Positions 7,917 to 16,527 are shown, counted from the first letter of the stretch. The stretch is 64,000 nucleotides of DNA from Anaerotignum lactatifermentans (GCF_016902535.1 NZ_JACSNY010000013.1:1-64000); one strand, 5' to 3'. Notes: a model not told the origin generated them from the sequence alone. Translations and numbers: made by a program.

Positions 7917-8753
7917 ATGAAATTAGGAGAGACCATCTGCCGTCTGCGGAAGCAGTCAGGCATGAGCCAAAGCGATTTGGCGGAAAAACTGGAGGTATCC
8001 AGACAGTCGGTGAGCAAGTGGGAGACAGACGCCGCCGTTCCCGATCTGGAGAAGCTGGTGAAAATGGGAGAGATTTTTGGTGTATCCCTGGATGGGCTGG
8101 TGAAAGGAGAAACAGAGGAGCGCGGGAAACAGGAACTTCCGCCGATACCGGCCCCTGTGCGGGAGAGAACAAAGGCCCAGAAGGCGGGCATTGTCCTGCT
8201 GTGCATCTTTGTTGTGCTGGCCCTGTTATTGGCAGTTTCCTTTGGTCTGGGTGGGGTGATTTTGGGCCTGCCGGTTCTGGTCCCGGCGCTGTTTTGCCTT
8301 TTTGCCAAAAAGCATCCTGTGCTCAGGGCTCTGTGGGCGGATTTTTTCCTTGTGCACGCTTATATGGTAGCCGCGACGGGGATACAGGCGGCCCAGATTT
8401 TATTGACTCCCTACTGGACCTATGAAATGAATTATATGCGGCTGGCCATTGCCTGGGTGATGTTTGTCTGTGAGGCGGCTCTGGTCATAGGAACGGCTGT
8501 GGTCCTGAGTAAAGGGGACGGCATGACTGGCAAAAAGCAAAAGGCGGCTGTGGTGTTGGCTGTAGTGCTGGCTGTGGCGGTATTTCTTTTCAACTTTCTG
8601 CCTGTGGATTGGCTTTTGTCGTTGTATGAGAAATATGAAAGCCTGTTCTGGCTGTTTCTGTTCCGTTCCTGGGGAGAGATCATTGCCCTTTCCGCCTTTG
8701 GCACATGGGCGCTGCGTTATCTGAAAAAGAAAAAAGAAGAAAAGTCCCTCTGA
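7917..8753 (+). CDS. XRE-family regulator with C-terminal membrane domain
   Basis: A 278-residue protein. Residues 1-65 form a Cro/CI-type helix-turn-helix (GMSQSDLAEKLEVSRQSVSKWE), a linker follows to about 85, and the rest holds five or six hydrophobic segments (about 85-105, 108-125, 135-155, 165-195, 205-225, 245-265). It is a membrane-anchored DNA-binding protein of a type common in Clostridia; the targets are unknown. AAGGAGGGAA precedes the ATG. It stands alone between the divergent ECF sigma operon and the convergent ribosomal operon. Confidence 0.85.
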   Translation: MKLGETICRLRKQSGMSQSDLAEKLEVSRQSVSKWETDAAVPDLEKLVKMGEIFGVSLDGLVKGETEERGKQELPPIPAPVRERTKAQKAGIVLLCIFVVLALLLAVSFGLGGVILGLPVLVPALFCLFAKKHPVLRALWADFFLVHAYMVAATGIQAAQILLTPYWTYEMNYMRLAIAWVMFVCEAALVIGTAVVLSKGDGMTGKKQKAAVVLAVVLAVAVFLFNFLPVDWLLSLYEKYESLFWLFLFRSWGEIIALSAFGTWALRYLKKKKEEKSL

Positions 8754-8806
8754 AAAAATGGGAACCGTACTGCTGTCTTTGGCAGAAACCGATTTTTTTA
8801 AAAAAT

Positions 8807-8844
8807 AAAATCGCTGGAAATCTCATAGATTCCAGCGATTTTTG
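8807..8844. terminator. Bidirectional terminator
   Basis: A 13-bp stem (AAAATCGCTGGAA with its complement, about 8807-8843) flanked by A and T runs, between the XRE membrane gene and rpsR, which end towards each other. Confidence 0.85.
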
Positions 8845-8888
8845 TTTTCTGATGAAAATGTCCCAATCCAAAGGGATTTCCTTATGGA

Positions 8889-9119
8889 TTAGTCCTGTGT
8901 ATAAGGCATCAGGGATACGTGTCTAGCTCTCTTAATTGCTGTTGTCAGCGCTCTCTGATGTTTTGCGCAGTTGCCTGTGATTCTTCTGGGAAGGATTTTG
9001 CCTCTTTCGGAAACATATCTTCTCAGTTTGCTTACGTCTTTGTAATCAATTGTTGTTACTTTATCAGCACAGCACTGGCATACGCGTTTTTTTCTGCGGC
9101 CACGTTTTTTCTGAATCAT
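8889..9119 (-). CDS. rpsR: 30S ribosomal protein S18
   Basis: A 76-residue ribosomal protein that binds with S6 to the central domain of 16S rRNA in the 30S platform. The central [23 protein letters not shown] block and the C-terminal [14 protein letters not shown] are conserved S18 sequence. The N-terminal part has CQCC, the C-x-x-C cysteines of the zinc-type S18 paralog. It is the last gene of rpsF-ssb-rpsR, with 24 bases between it and ssb. Confidence 0.97.
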   Translation of the reverse strand: MIQKKRGRRKKRVCQCCADKVTTIDYKDVSKLRRYVSERGKILPRRITGNCAKHQRALTTAIKRARHVSLMPYTQD

Positions 9120-9143
9120 GTTCCAGTCCTCCTTTTCGATGAA

Positions 9144-9587
9144 TTAGAAGGGCAAATCATCGTCTTCAATGCTTTCGTCGATGGGATAGAAGCCGTCCGC
9201 ACCGCTGTTTTTCGCGGGAGCGGCAGGGGCTGCTGCGGCAGACTGGCTGCGGTTGTTTTCAAAGGAAGCCTTGCTTTCCGCAAAGTACTGTTCCTCTACC
9301 ACAACATCTGTGGACCAGCGTTTCTTGCCTTCGTTGTCATCCCAGCTGCGAACCTGTAATCTTCCGACGATACTGATCATTTGTCCTTTTTTGAAATATT
9401 TTTCTGCAAACTCGCCTGCTTTGCCGAACGCTACGCATCCGATAAAGTCGGCGTCCTGCTCGCCTTGTCGTTTGAAACGGCGGTTTACTGCCAAAGTGTA
9501 TCTGGCAACGGCAAGAGGTTCACTGCCCTGAGAGTAGCGTACTTCAGGATCTCTTGTCAGTCTGCCCATCAAAATCACTTTGTTCAT
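9144..9587 (-). CDS. ssb: Single-stranded DNA-binding protein
   Basis: A 147-residue SSB. The OB fold covers about residues 1-105 (MNKVILMGRLTRDPEVRYS start, then the FKRQGEQDADFI and GRLQVRSWDD blocks), followed by a short flexible Ala/Pro linker and the acidic tip DDDLPF that recruits repair and replication partners. It coats single-stranded DNA as a tetramer. It lies between rpsF (18 bases upstream) and rpsR, the usual Firmicutes operon, so it is made with ribosomal proteins. Confidence 0.97.
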   Translation of the reverse strand: MNKVILMGRLTRDPEVRYSQGSEPLAVARYTLAVNRRFKRQGEQDADFIGCVAFGKAGEFAEKYFKKGQMISIVGRLQVRSWDDNEGKKRWSTDVVVEEQYFAESKASFENNRSQSAAAAPAAPAKNSGADGFYPIDESIEDDDLPF

Positions 9588-9605
9588 GGAAAACCCTCCT
9601 TTTTC

Positions 9606-9893
9606 TTACGCTTCTTTGCGGATGATGAGATAACGCAGAACGTTTTCCATAATACGCATACGAGCTTCGATTTCTGCAGGTGCAGAAGCGGGTGCTTCGA
9701 AAGTTGTGAAGCTGTAGAAACCTTCGTTTACTTTCTGGATTTCGTAAGCGAGCTTTCTTTTGCCCCAATCATCAACTTTTTCGATTTTCGCGCCGAATCT
9801 TTCCAGGACAGCCTGTACTTTGGCAACTTCAGCCGCTCTGCCTTCATCGTCAAGTGCGGGACTCAATACCAACGCCAATTCGTATTTGTTCAT
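9606..9893 (-). CDS. rpsF: 30S ribosomal protein S6
   Basis: A 95-residue ribosomal protein that pairs with S18 on the 30S platform. MNKYELALVLSP, DDWGKRKLAYEIQK and the C-terminal ENVLRYLIIRKE are conserved S6 features. AAGGAGGTG lies upstream of the ATG at 9893. It is the first gene of the operon; an inverted repeat sits in its upstream region (see the separate entry). In many bacteria an S6:S18-binding RNA motif lies in this leader; I could not establish it here by eye. Confidence 0.97.
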   Translation of the reverse strand: MNKYELALVLSPALDDEGRAAEVAKVQAVLERFGAKIEKVDDWGKRKLAYEIQKVNEGFYSFTTFEAPASAPAEIEARMRIMENVLRYLIIRKEA

Positions 9894-9961
9894 GTCAGGT
9901 TACACCTCCTTTTGGACTGATGGCCCTTTCTTTTGAGAAAGAGCAAGGATTATACAATCTA

Positions 9962-9977
9962 TGGACGTATACGCCCA
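9962..9977. promoter_or_regulatory. Palindrome in the rpsF promoter region
   Basis: A 16-base near-perfect palindrome (TGGACGTATACGCCCA; one mismatched pair) lies just upstream of a TATAAT on the minus strand at about 9950-9955. It could be an operator or a short RNA hairpin; no known factor is assigned. Confidence 0.35.
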
Positions 9978-10035
9978 TACTTGAATAGAATATCATAAAC
10001 CGGGAGAAAAAACAAGGATTTTTTTCGGAAAAATC

Positions 10036-10290
10036 TTATTTTTTCCGCGGACGCTCCGCCAGAAGGGCGTCATAGGAGGTCCCCAGAACATCACGAATGG
10101 CACGAAGCTGGACGGCGGAAATGTGCTGGATGCCCCGTTCGATTTTTACCAGAGATTCTCTGGTCAGCGGAACCCCCAGAAGCTGTATCTGCCGGACAAG
10201 CTCTGTCTGACCCATGTCTTTTTTCAAACGGATGCGGCGGATGTTTTCCCCGATGGGGATGGCGGGGGATTGTTTGATTTTCGGTTCCAT
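10036..10290 (-). CDS. XRE-family transcriptional regulator
   Basis: An 84-residue protein that is essentially one Cro/CI-type DNA-binding domain: GENIRRIRLKKDMGQTELVRQIQ followed by a recognition helix with LTRESLVKIERG and the typical C-terminal helix ending GTSYDALL. AAGGAGG is well placed before the ATG at 10290. No partner gene is coupled to it, and its target is unknown. Confidence 0.85.
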   Translation of the reverse strand: MEPKIKQSPAIPIGENIRRIRLKKDMGQTELVRQIQLLGVPLTRESLVKIERGIQHISAVQLRAIRDVLGTSYDALLAERPRKK

Positions 10291-10350
10291 GGGTACCTCC
10301 TTGTGGACGGAAATATTCTGTTTTTATTTTAGGAAACCGCAGAAAGAAAA

Positions 10351-10392
10351 GCAAGAAAAATCCCCGGGAAACATGGCTGCTTCCTCGGGGAT
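10351..10392 (-). terminator. Terminator after the DUF6773-like gene
   Basis: On the minus strand a stem starting ATCCCCGAGGAA and closing TTTCCCGGGGAT (10361-10392), followed by five T. It separates the two leftward regulator units. Confidence 0.75.
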
Positions 10393-10399
10393 CCGGAGT

Positions 10400-10834
10400 T
10401 CATTCCTCATCATCATATTCTTTTTCCAGCTTTTCCTGTCTGCGTTTGCCCATGCGGTACATACCGAACTGCACCACCAGAAATACCACCACAAATATAG
10501 TCAGCATAGTAAAGACTTCCGAGGGCTGTTTTTCCTGTCCTTGCAGGACATAGAACAGACCGACCACGATCATGCCGCCCACCAGAGAAGCCACCAGACG
10601 TTTTGGTTTTGGATCGGCCACGGCGGAAAGGACAACGCCCAGCTGTCTGGCCCGGACGGCCTGGTACAGCGGCGTCAGAATCAAAACCAGATATTCCATG
10701 GCGCAGTCCTGCAAACTTTGGTGCAGGAACAGGATTTTTATGACAAAGGACAATATGGCGATAAAATACAGGATCTGCATCATCTCCGCCCAGATTTTAT
10801 TCCTCGCCTGTTCGATGCGTTCGTCTCTCAACAT
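10400..10834 (-). CDS. DUF6773-like membrane protein
   Basis: A 144-residue protein with four hydrophobic segments in two pairs (about residues 20-38, 45-58, 83-98 and 108-126) and charged ends. It resembles small Clostridial membrane proteins (DUF6773 type) encoded directly behind a short XRE regulator. The gene starts 3 bases after the regulator stops, with the ribosome site inside that gene, so they form an operon. The function of such regulator-membrane protein pairs is unknown; transport or membrane sensing is only a guess. Confidence 0.65.
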   Translation of the reverse strand: MLRDERIEQARNKIWAEMMQILYFIAILSFVIKILFLHQSLQDCAMEYLVLILTPLYQAVRARQLGVVLSAVADPKPKRLVASLVGGMIVVGLFYVLQGQEKQPSEVFTMLTIFVVVFLVVQFGMYRMGKRRQEKLEKEYDDEE

Positions 10835-10837
10835 ATC

Positions 10838-11038
10838 TCATTCCTCCTCGTTCCAGAATAATTCGTCCAGTGTTTTTCCCAGTGCCTTGCAGATGGCAAT
10901 GCATAGATTTAGTGTGGGGTTGTACTTCCCCGCCTCGATCATGCCGATGGTCTGGCGTGTGACGCCTACTTTCTGGGCCAGCTGTTCCTGGGAAAGATCC
11001 AGAGCCGCTCTTGCGGATTTTAACTTTAAGTTTTTCAA
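10838..11038 (-). CDS. Short XRE-family regulator
   Basis: A 66-residue stand-alone Cro/CI-type repressor: LDLSQEQLAQKVGVTRQTIG then IEAGKYNPTLNLCIAICKALG, close to the YozG/YdzF-like regulators of Firmicutes. The start is probably TTG at 11038, preceded by GGCGGTGAT. The following membrane gene is coupled to it. Its promoter at 11068-11096 lies within an AT-rich, locally palindromic stretch (around 11071-11082), which is a plausible operator for autorepression. Confidence 0.85.
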   Translation of the reverse strand: MKNLKLKSARAALDLSQEQLAQKVGVTRQTIGMIEAGKYNPTLNLCIAICKALGKTLDELFWNEEE

Positions 11039-11067
11039 AACATCACCGCCTTTTGTTTTCTATCTTA

Positions 11068-11096
11068 GTTATATAATATATCAATCTAAATGTCAA
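11068..11096 (-). promoter_or_regulatory. Promoter of the XRE/DUF6773-like operon
   Basis: Read on the minus strand: TTGACA (11096-11091), 17 bases, TATAAC (11073-11068). The spacer contains alternating AT palindromes. Confidence 0.7.
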
Positions 11097-11289
11097 GTAT
11101 ATATTGCATTTTAAAATATAAATTTTACTTTGAGAAGATAGAAACAGGGGAATACTTTTGGACTGCACTGCGCAAAACTGCCAAAGAATTTGTCAAAAGC
11201 CATAGGAAAATCGTCTGATTTCCGCCTTGTCCCTGCCTTTTACTTTGTTTTATAATAAAAACAATGACGACAGAAAGGACGGAACGCCT

Positions 11290-12339
11290 ATGCTGACGAA
11301 GGTATACGAAAACCCGGCGGTTTATCGTGTGGATGTGCCTCTGCCCGATAATCCCCTGAAAAATTTGAATTGTTATGTCATCCAGGACGGTGGGGAGACC
11401 CTGATTCTGGATACGGGCTTTAACCGAAAGGAATGTCTGGACGCCCTGATGGCGGGCGTGGAGGAAATCGAAGCCGACTGGACCAGAACGAATCTGTTTC
11501 TGACCCATCTTCATTCCGACCATACGGGACTGGCGCCCACGCTGATGAAGGGCCGGCCCGGAAAGATCTATATGAGCGGCATTGATTACGATTATTTCAA
11601 AGAGGCCATGGTAGGAGAAAGCTGGAAGGTTTCCGACGCCAATTATATTTCCGAGGGCTTTACCCAGGAGCAGATCATGCGGCTGCACAGCGAGAACCCG
11701 GCCCGGGGCTATGAGCCGGAGGAGTTTTTTGAGGTGGAGCGGCTGGAGGACGGGGACATCCTGACGGTTGGGAAATGGAATTTCCACTGTATTCTGGTGC
11801 CGGGGCATACGCCGGGACAGATGGTGCTGTACCAGCCGGAGAAGCAGCTGCTGTTTTCGGCGGATCATATTTTGTTTGATATTACGCCCAACATCACCTG
11901 CTGGATCGGGACGCTGGATTCTCTGGGCAATTATCTGGATTCTCTGGTCAAGATCCGAAAACTGCCCATCCGTACCACACTGCCGGCCCATCGGAAAAAT
12001 GATATGGATGTGTATACCAGAATGGAGCAGATCATAGAGCATCATCTGGTGCGGCTGAAGGAGACGGTGGACGCGGTCAGCCGGTTCCCCGGCAGCAACG
12101 CCACACAGATCGCCGCCTGTCTGCGCTGGAGCATGCGGGGAAAGACGTGGGAGGATTTTCCGCTTTCTCAGCGGTGGTTTGCCGTAGGCGAGACCATTGC
12201 CCATCTGGATTTCCTGCTGTGCCGGGGCTTTGTGGAGCGCAGAATGGAAAACGGGAAACGGGCCTACTGCCTGACCATGGACGGAGAACTGTGCAAGTCC
12301 AAGCTGGACTGTATGTGGAAAAAATATCGGGAAGATTAA
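11290..12339 (+). CDS. MBL-fold metallo-hydrolase
   Basis: A 349-residue metallo-beta-lactamase-fold hydrolase. The metal motif HLHSDHTG near residue 74, an aspartate in ETLILDTGF, GHTPGQMVLY with a histidine ligand near 172, the FSADHILFD aspartate near 193 and a later AHR histidine provide two metal sites. The C-terminal 90 residues look like the winged helix seen in LACTB2-type enzymes. The substrate (thioester, lactone or phosphodiester) cannot be told. The ATG at 11290 has AAAGGAC upstream; the frame extends to 11227 without a ribosome site. A TATAAT at 11251 may be the promoter. Confidence 0.85.
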   Translation: MLTKVYENPAVYRVDVPLPDNPLKNLNCYVIQDGGETLILDTGFNRKECLDALMAGVEEIEADWTRTNLFLTHLHSDHTGLAPTLMKGRPGKIYMSGIDYDYFKEAMVGESWKVSDANYISEGFTQEQIMRLHSENPARGYEPEEFFEVERLEDGDILTVGKWNFHCILVPGHTPGQMVLYQPEKQLLFSADHILFDITPNITCWIGTLDSLGNYLDSLVKIRKLPIRTTLPAHRKNDMDVYTRMEQIIEHHLVRLKETVDAVSRFPGSNATQIAACLRWSMRGKTWEDFPLSQRWFAVGETIAHLDFLLCRGFVERRMENGKRAYCLTMDGELCKSKLDCMWKKYRED

Positions 12340-12342
12340 GAG

Positions 12343-12379
12343 AAAGGCTTTTCGCGGAGGACGCGGAAAGCCTTTTGTG
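12343..12379 (+). terminator. Terminator after the MBL gene
   Basis: A 14-bp stem with one mismatch (12343-12356 with 12362-12375) and a short T run. Confidence 0.75.
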
Positions 12380-12469
12380 CCGAAAGGCGCGAAAATCTTT
12401 GCGGCGGCGGCCATGGTTTTATGGTAGAATGGGAGCAGGACAGGCATTGGAAGAGAAAGGAAACAGGAT

Positions 12470-14620
12470 ATGGATATTTTAAAACAGTTGCAGACAGAAT
12501 TTGATATTAAGCCCTTTCAGGCGGAAAATACCGTCAAACTTCTGGATGAGGGGAACACGGTGCCTTTTATTGCTAGATACCGGAAGGAGGCCACCGGCTC
12601 TCTGGATGACCAGATCATCCGCCAGCTGGCGGAGCGTCTGACGGCCCTGCGGAATCTGGAGGAAAAACGGGAAATGGTGCGCAAGACCATTACGGAGCAG
12701 GGAGCCATGACGGAAGAGCTTTCCGCCAAGCTGGACGCCGCCATGACCCAGACGGAAATCGAGGACCTCTACCGCCCTTACCGCCCCAAACGGCGGACCC
12801 GTGCCTCTATGGCCAGAGAAAAGGGGCTGGCGCCTTTAGCGGAGTATATTTTCGGACAGGCATTTCTGGTGCCCTTGGAGGAATACGCCGCCGCTTTTGT
12901 GGACGAGGAAAAAGGCGTTTCCTCTGTGGAGGAGGCCATAGACGGCGCCAAGGATATTCTGGCGGAGCAGTTCTCCGACGACGCCGATCTGCGGAAAATG
13001 CTGCGGGAAGAAACCATGCGCCACGGACATCTGGTGACAAAAGCCGCCAAAGAACAGACGGAACCTACGGTTTATGAAATGTACTACGATTACAGCGAGC
13101 CCCTCCAGAAGGCGGCGGGCCACCGTATTCTGGCGGTGAACCGGGGGGAGAAGGAAGGCATATTGTCGGTGAAGCTGGAAACGGAGGCGGAGAAGCTCCT
13201 GCAAAAAATGGAGCGGAAGCTGATCCGGAAAAACAGCCCCGCCGCCGAACTGCTGCGGGAAGCCATCGCCGACAGCTATGAACGGCTGATAGCCCCTTCT
13301 CTGGAACGGGAGATCCGCGGGGAGCTGACAGAACAGGCGGAGGAATCCGCCATGGCTGTGTTCCGGGAAAACCTGAAACAGCTGTTATTGCAGCCGCCCA
13401 TCAAGGGGAAAACCGTGCTGGCTTTAGACCCGGCCTATCGTACCGGATGCAAGATCGCCGTCATTGACGAAACAGGAAAACCCTTGGAGACCACGGTGGT
13501 ATATCCCACGCCGCCCCAGAACAAGACGGCGGAGGCGGAGAAGAAGCTGACAGCGCTCATCAAAAAGTATGATGTGGACCTGATTTCCATTGGCAACGGC
13601 ACCGCCTCCCGGGAGTCGGAGCAGTTCGTGGCGGGAATGCTGAAAAAACTGGAGAAAAAAGTATACTATGTCATCGCCAACGAGGCGGGGGCTTCCGTAT
13701 ATTCCGCCTCCAAGCTGGGGGCTGAGGAATTCCCCGATTATGATGTGGCCCTGCGTTCCGCTGTCTCCATTGGCAGAAGGATACAGGACCCGCTGGCGGA
13801 GCTGGTAAAAATTGACCCCAAATCCATTGGCGTAGGCCAGTATCAGCACGATATGAACCAGAAGCGGTTGGGCGAGACCCTGGGTGGTGTCGTAGAGGAC
13901 TGCGTGAACAGTGTAGGCGTGGATCTGAATACGGCCAGTCCTGCCCTGCTGTCCTATGTGGCGGGCATCAACAGCACCGTCGCGAAAAATATTCTGGCCT
14001 ACCGGGAGGAAAACGGCCTGTTCCACAGTCGGAAGGAACTGAAAAAGGTGCCGAAGCTGGGGCCCAAAGCCTTTGAGCAGTGCGCTGGATTCCTGCGGAT
14101 TGCCGAAAGCGATATGCCGCTGGACAGAACCGGGGTCCATCCCGAAAGCTACCAGGCGGCGGAGGGCCTGCTGAAGCTGGCGGGCTGCACGCTGGAGGAT
14201 GTGGCGAAGGGACAGGTGAGGGGGCTGGATCGGAAGGTCCGTCTGACGGAGGAAACGGCGGAAAAACTGGGCATTGGTCTGCCTACCCTGCTGGATATCG
14301 CCAAAGAGCTGGAAAAGCCCGGCCGTGACCCCAGAGACGAGGCGCCTGCCCCTGTTCTGCGCAGTGATGTCCTTTCTATGGAGGACCTGAAAGAAGGCAT
14401 GGTATTGCGGGGCACCGTCCGCAACGTCATTGATTTTGGTGTTTTTGTGGATATTGGCGTCCATCAGGACGGACTGGTACATATTTCCCAGATCTGCGAC
14501 CGGTTCATCAAGCATCCGCTGGAGGCGGTGAAGCTGGGGGATGTGGTGACGGTAAAGGTACTGGGGGTGGATCTGGCCAGAAAACGGATCTCCCTGACCA
14601 TGCGGAATGTGGAAAATTAA
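12470..14620 (+). CDS. tex: Tex family RNA-binding protein
   Basis: A 716-residue full-length Tex protein, a conserved nucleic-acid-binding factor linked to transcription and RNA turnover. Domains in order: N-terminal helical Tex region (about 1-190, with the YRPKRRTRASMAREKGL block), linker, YqgF-like RNase H fold (about 320-430, ALDPAYRTGCKIAV), helix-hairpin-helix repeats (about 485-560, LNTASPALLSYVAGI and KVPKLGPKAFEQCAGF) and a C-terminal S1 domain (about 640-712, GMVLRGTVRNVIDFGVFVDI). It stands alone with its own ribosome site. The long opposite-strand frame is a shadow. Confidence 0.96.
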   Translation: MDILKQLQTEFDIKPFQAENTVKLLDEGNTVPFIARYRKEATGSLDDQIIRQLAERLTALRNLEEKREMVRKTITEQGAMTEELSAKLDAAMTQTEIEDLYRPYRPKRRTRASMAREKGLAPLAEYIFGQAFLVPLEEYAAAFVDEEKGVSSVEEAIDGAKDILAEQFSDDADLRKMLREETMRHGHLVTKAAKEQTEPTVYEMYYDYSEPLQKAAGHRILAVNRGEKEGILSVKLETEAEKLLQKMERKLIRKNSPAAELLREAIADSYERLIAPSLEREIRGELTEQAEESAMAVFRENLKQLLLQPPIKGKTVLALDPAYRTGCKIAVIDETGKPLETTVVYPTPPQNKTAEAEKKLTALIKKYDVDLISIGNGTASRESEQFVAGMLKKLEKKVYYVIANEAGASVYSASKLGAEEFPDYDVALRSAVSIGRRIQDPLAELVKIDPKSIGVGQYQHDMNQKRLGETLGGVVEDCVNSVGVDLNTASPALLSYVAGINSTVAKNILAYREENGLFHSRKELKKVPKLGPKAFEQCAGFLRIAESDMPLDRTGVHPESYQAAEGLLKLAGCTLEDVAKGQVRGLDRKVRLTEETAEKLGIGLPTLLDIAKELEKPGRDPRDEAPAPVLRSDVLSMEDLKEGMVLRGTVRNVIDFGVFVDIGVHQDGLVHISQICDRFIKHPLEAVKLGDVVTVKVLGVDLARKRISLTMRNVEN

Positions 14621-14714
14621 GGAATTTTTCGAAAAACGTAATAAATGCGTAATGTTTTTCTGGTAAACTGGAAAAAAAGAAAACGGCCCGGCGGGCCGAA
14701 AGGAGGGACAGTGT

Positions 14715-15338
14715 ATGAAGAGATTTTTCATGATGTTGCTGGCGGGGGCCATGACCCTGGGATTTGCCGTACCCGCGGCGGCGCAGACAGCTATGACGGT
14801 AGAAGGAACGGCAGTGGCTCAGCCGCTGTATGTCAGTGAAAGCGGCGTCACCATGGCGCCGGTGCGGGAAACGGCGGGCCTGCTGGGGTATCGTGTAGTC
14901 TGGGACAAGGAGAGCCGGTCAGTGACCATCTCTGACGGTACGCTGTCCCTGTCCTTTGCGCCGGGAGCGGACGCTTATACATCCCGGGGCCGGACAAGAC
15001 AGCTGGGGATGGCGCCGGAGCTGAAAGAGGGTGTGCTCTATGCCCCGGCGGAGATATATTCTCTGTATTATCCGGTGACGCTGACGCAGAATGACAGCGG
15101 CCTGACCCTGACGGCACTGTCTAAAGAAGGCCTGGAACAGGTGACAGGCATCATTGAGGACGCGGCCATGTATAATCTGGTATTGCGGCTGGAGGATGGC
15201 ACCCTGCGGGTATTCGGCAAGGAAAACGCCGATGTTTCCGCGGCGGAGGGCCTGCTTTTGGGCAGTACCGTAACGGTATATTACCGGACGGAAGCGCCTC
15301 GGGCGGCGGTGAAGATTGTGACCCAGCCCGCGGGATGA
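14715..15338 (+). CDS. Secreted stalk-domain protein (copper amine oxidase N-terminal-like)
   Basis: A 207-residue exported protein. Residues 1-24 are a signal peptide (KRFFMMLLAGAMTLGFAVP then AAAQT). Residues about 30-135 match the stalk or copper-amine-oxidase N-terminal-like domain of Firmicutes surface proteins: VTMAPVRETAGLLGYRVVWD followed by VTISDG. The remaining 70 residues are a beta-rich tail. No enzymatic part is present, so it is probably structural or a binding module at the cell surface. AGGAGGGAC precedes the ATG at 14715. Confidence 0.8.
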   Translation: MKRFFMMLLAGAMTLGFAVPAAAQTAMTVEGTAVAQPLYVSESGVTMAPVRETAGLLGYRVVWDKESRSVTISDGTLSLSFAPGADAYTSRGRTRQLGMAPELKEGVLYAPAEIYSLYYPVTLTQNDSGLTLTALSKEGLEQVTGIIEDAAMYNLVLRLEDGTLRVFGKENADVSAAEGLLLGSTVTVYYRTEAPRAAVKIVTQPAG

Positions 15339-15352
15339 TTTTTTTCAGGAAG

Positions 15353-15387
15353 AAAGCGGTTTTCCTTTTGCGGGGAGGCCGCTTTTT
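15353..15387 (+). terminator. Terminator after the stalk-domain gene
   Basis: A 7-bp stem AAAGCGG/CCGCTTT (15353-15359, 15379-15385) with a T run; upstream of the RFN promoter. Confidence 0.65.
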
Positions 15388-15424
15388 CGCGGAAAATGTT
15401 CTGGGAAAAAAGCAGTAAGCGGTA

Positions 15425-15452
15425 TTGACATTTTTTTCACAACTGATATAAT
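15425..15452 (+). promoter_or_regulatory. Promoter of the RFN-controlled transporter
   Basis: TTGACA (15425-15430), a 16-base spacer and TATAAT (15447-15452), placing transcription start about 15 bases before the riboswitch. Confidence 0.85.
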
Positions 15453-15475
15453 AAAAGTACAGTAACATGATGAAA

Positions 15476-15586
15476 ATTCTTCAGGGCAGGGTGAGATCCC
15501 CGACCGGCAGTAAAGTCTGCGAGCGCTTCGGCGCAGGAACCGGTGAGATTCCGGTACCGACAGTATAGTCTGGATGGGAGAAGGAT
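15476..15586 (+). ncRNA. FMN riboswitch (RFN element)
   Basis: All conserved RFN blocks are present in order: TTCAGGGCAGGGTGAGATCC, CCGACCGGCAGTAAAGTC, GCGAGC, GAACCGGTGAGATTCCGGTA and CCGACAGTATAGTCTGGATG, closing with GGGAGAAGGAT, which pairs with the 5' ATTCTTC to form P1. FMN binding should favour the terminator at 15643 and shut off the riboflavin transporter gene. Length and spacing are normal for a type found in Firmicutes. Confidence 0.97.
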
Positions 15587-15642
15587 TGGTTTTTTTCGCG
15601 TGGAAAAGGCGCGTCAGAACCGTCATTTCTTTTGTTCCTTTT

Positions 15643-15670
15643 GCCTGAAGAGCTTCAGGCTTTTTCTTTT
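15643..15670 (+). terminator. Riboswitch-controlled terminator
   Basis: GCCTGAAG/CTTCAGGC (15643-15660) with a T-rich run to 15670, between the RFN aptamer and the transporter start; the expression platform. Confidence 0.85.
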
Positions 15671-15746
15671 GGAAAAAAAGAAAAAGTTCGTCCCTGTATG
15701 GCGAAAGCCTGAATCGTCTTTCAAAGTAGAATGGAGGAAAAAGAAA

Positions 15747-16322
15747 ATGGAAAACGTAGTAAAAGCAACAGCGCAGAAGAAAAAAGGCAATGTCAGAAAG
15801 CTGACCAGTCTGGGGATGCTGGCGGCCATCTCTATTATTCTGGTGGCGACGGTGCATTTCCCGCTGATCCCGGCGGCGCCTTTTCTGGAATATGACCCGG
15901 CGGATGTGCCGATTCTCATTGGGACCTTTGCCTTTGGCCCTGTGGCAGGCTTCCTGCTGACAGTCGTGGTTTCCGTGATTCAGGGAGCGACAGTCAGCGC
16001 GGCCAGCGGCGGCTTTATTGGCGTCATCATGCATATCTTCGCTACGGGCAGCTGTGTTCTGGTAGCGGGCAATATTTACAACAGAAATAAAACAAAGAAA
16101 ACAGCGGCCATCGCGCTGGTCATCGGCGCGCTGGTAATGACGGCGGCCATGGTAGTGATGAATCTGATCTTCACCCCGATCTTTATGGGGGCGCCCATGG
16201 AGACAGTTATCGCTATGCTGATTCCGGCCATCATCCCTTTTAATCTGCTGAAAGCCGGCATCAACTGCGCCATTACCTTCCTGCTGTATAAATCTATTTC
16301 CCATCTGCTGAAAGGGGAATAA
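15747..16322 (+). CDS. ribU: ECF transporter S component, riboflavin type
   Basis: A 191-residue membrane protein with five or six hydrophobic helices, the size of ECF substrate-binding (S) subunits. The LTSLGMLAAISIILV helix after a basic N-terminus and the PAAPFLEYDPADVPILIG block are RibU-like (the family interacts with EcfT through the first helix). It should take up riboflavin using a shared EcfAA'T module encoded elsewhere. The FMN riboswitch directly upstream supports the substrate. The ATG at 15747 has GGAGG 9 bases before it; the upstream in-frame stretch overlaps the riboswitch and is not coding. Confidence 0.92.
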   Translation: MENVVKATAQKKKGNVRKLTSLGMLAAISIILVATVHFPLIPAAPFLEYDPADVPILIGTFAFGPVAGFLLTVVVSVIQGATVSAASGGFIGVIMHIFATGSCVLVAGNIYNRNKTKKTAAIALVIGALVMTAAMVVMNLIFTPIFMGAPMETVIAMLIPAIIPFNLLKAGINCAITFLLYKSISHLLKGE

Positions 16323-16349
16323 TAGACCTTCGTGTGAAAAAGAAACAGG

Positions 16350-16399
16350 ACACAGAGAGCATATGTTACAAAAGGACATAGACTCTCTGTGTTTTTTTG
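16350..16399 (+). terminator. Terminator after ribU
   Basis: A 10-bp stem ACACAGAGAG/CTCTCTGTGT (16350-16359, 16383-16392) followed by a T run. Confidence 0.85.
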
Positions 16400-16527
16400 T
16401 TTTTTATCCATGAAAAACAGGCGGGAAATGCCATTTTCTCCCCTTTTGTATTGTCAGGAGGCCCTCTTTTGCATATAATGATACTGATTGGATTCCCGCG
16501 TGCGGGGACAGGAAAGAAGGTATGTGT

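Noticed and set aside
11125-12447. 440-codon frame opposite to the MBL gene
   Set aside because: Antisense shadow; the + strand has the complete metal-binding motifs.
13424-14752. 442-codon frame opposite to tex
   Set aside because: Antisense shadow of a strongly conserved gene with GC-rich codons; no ribosome site.
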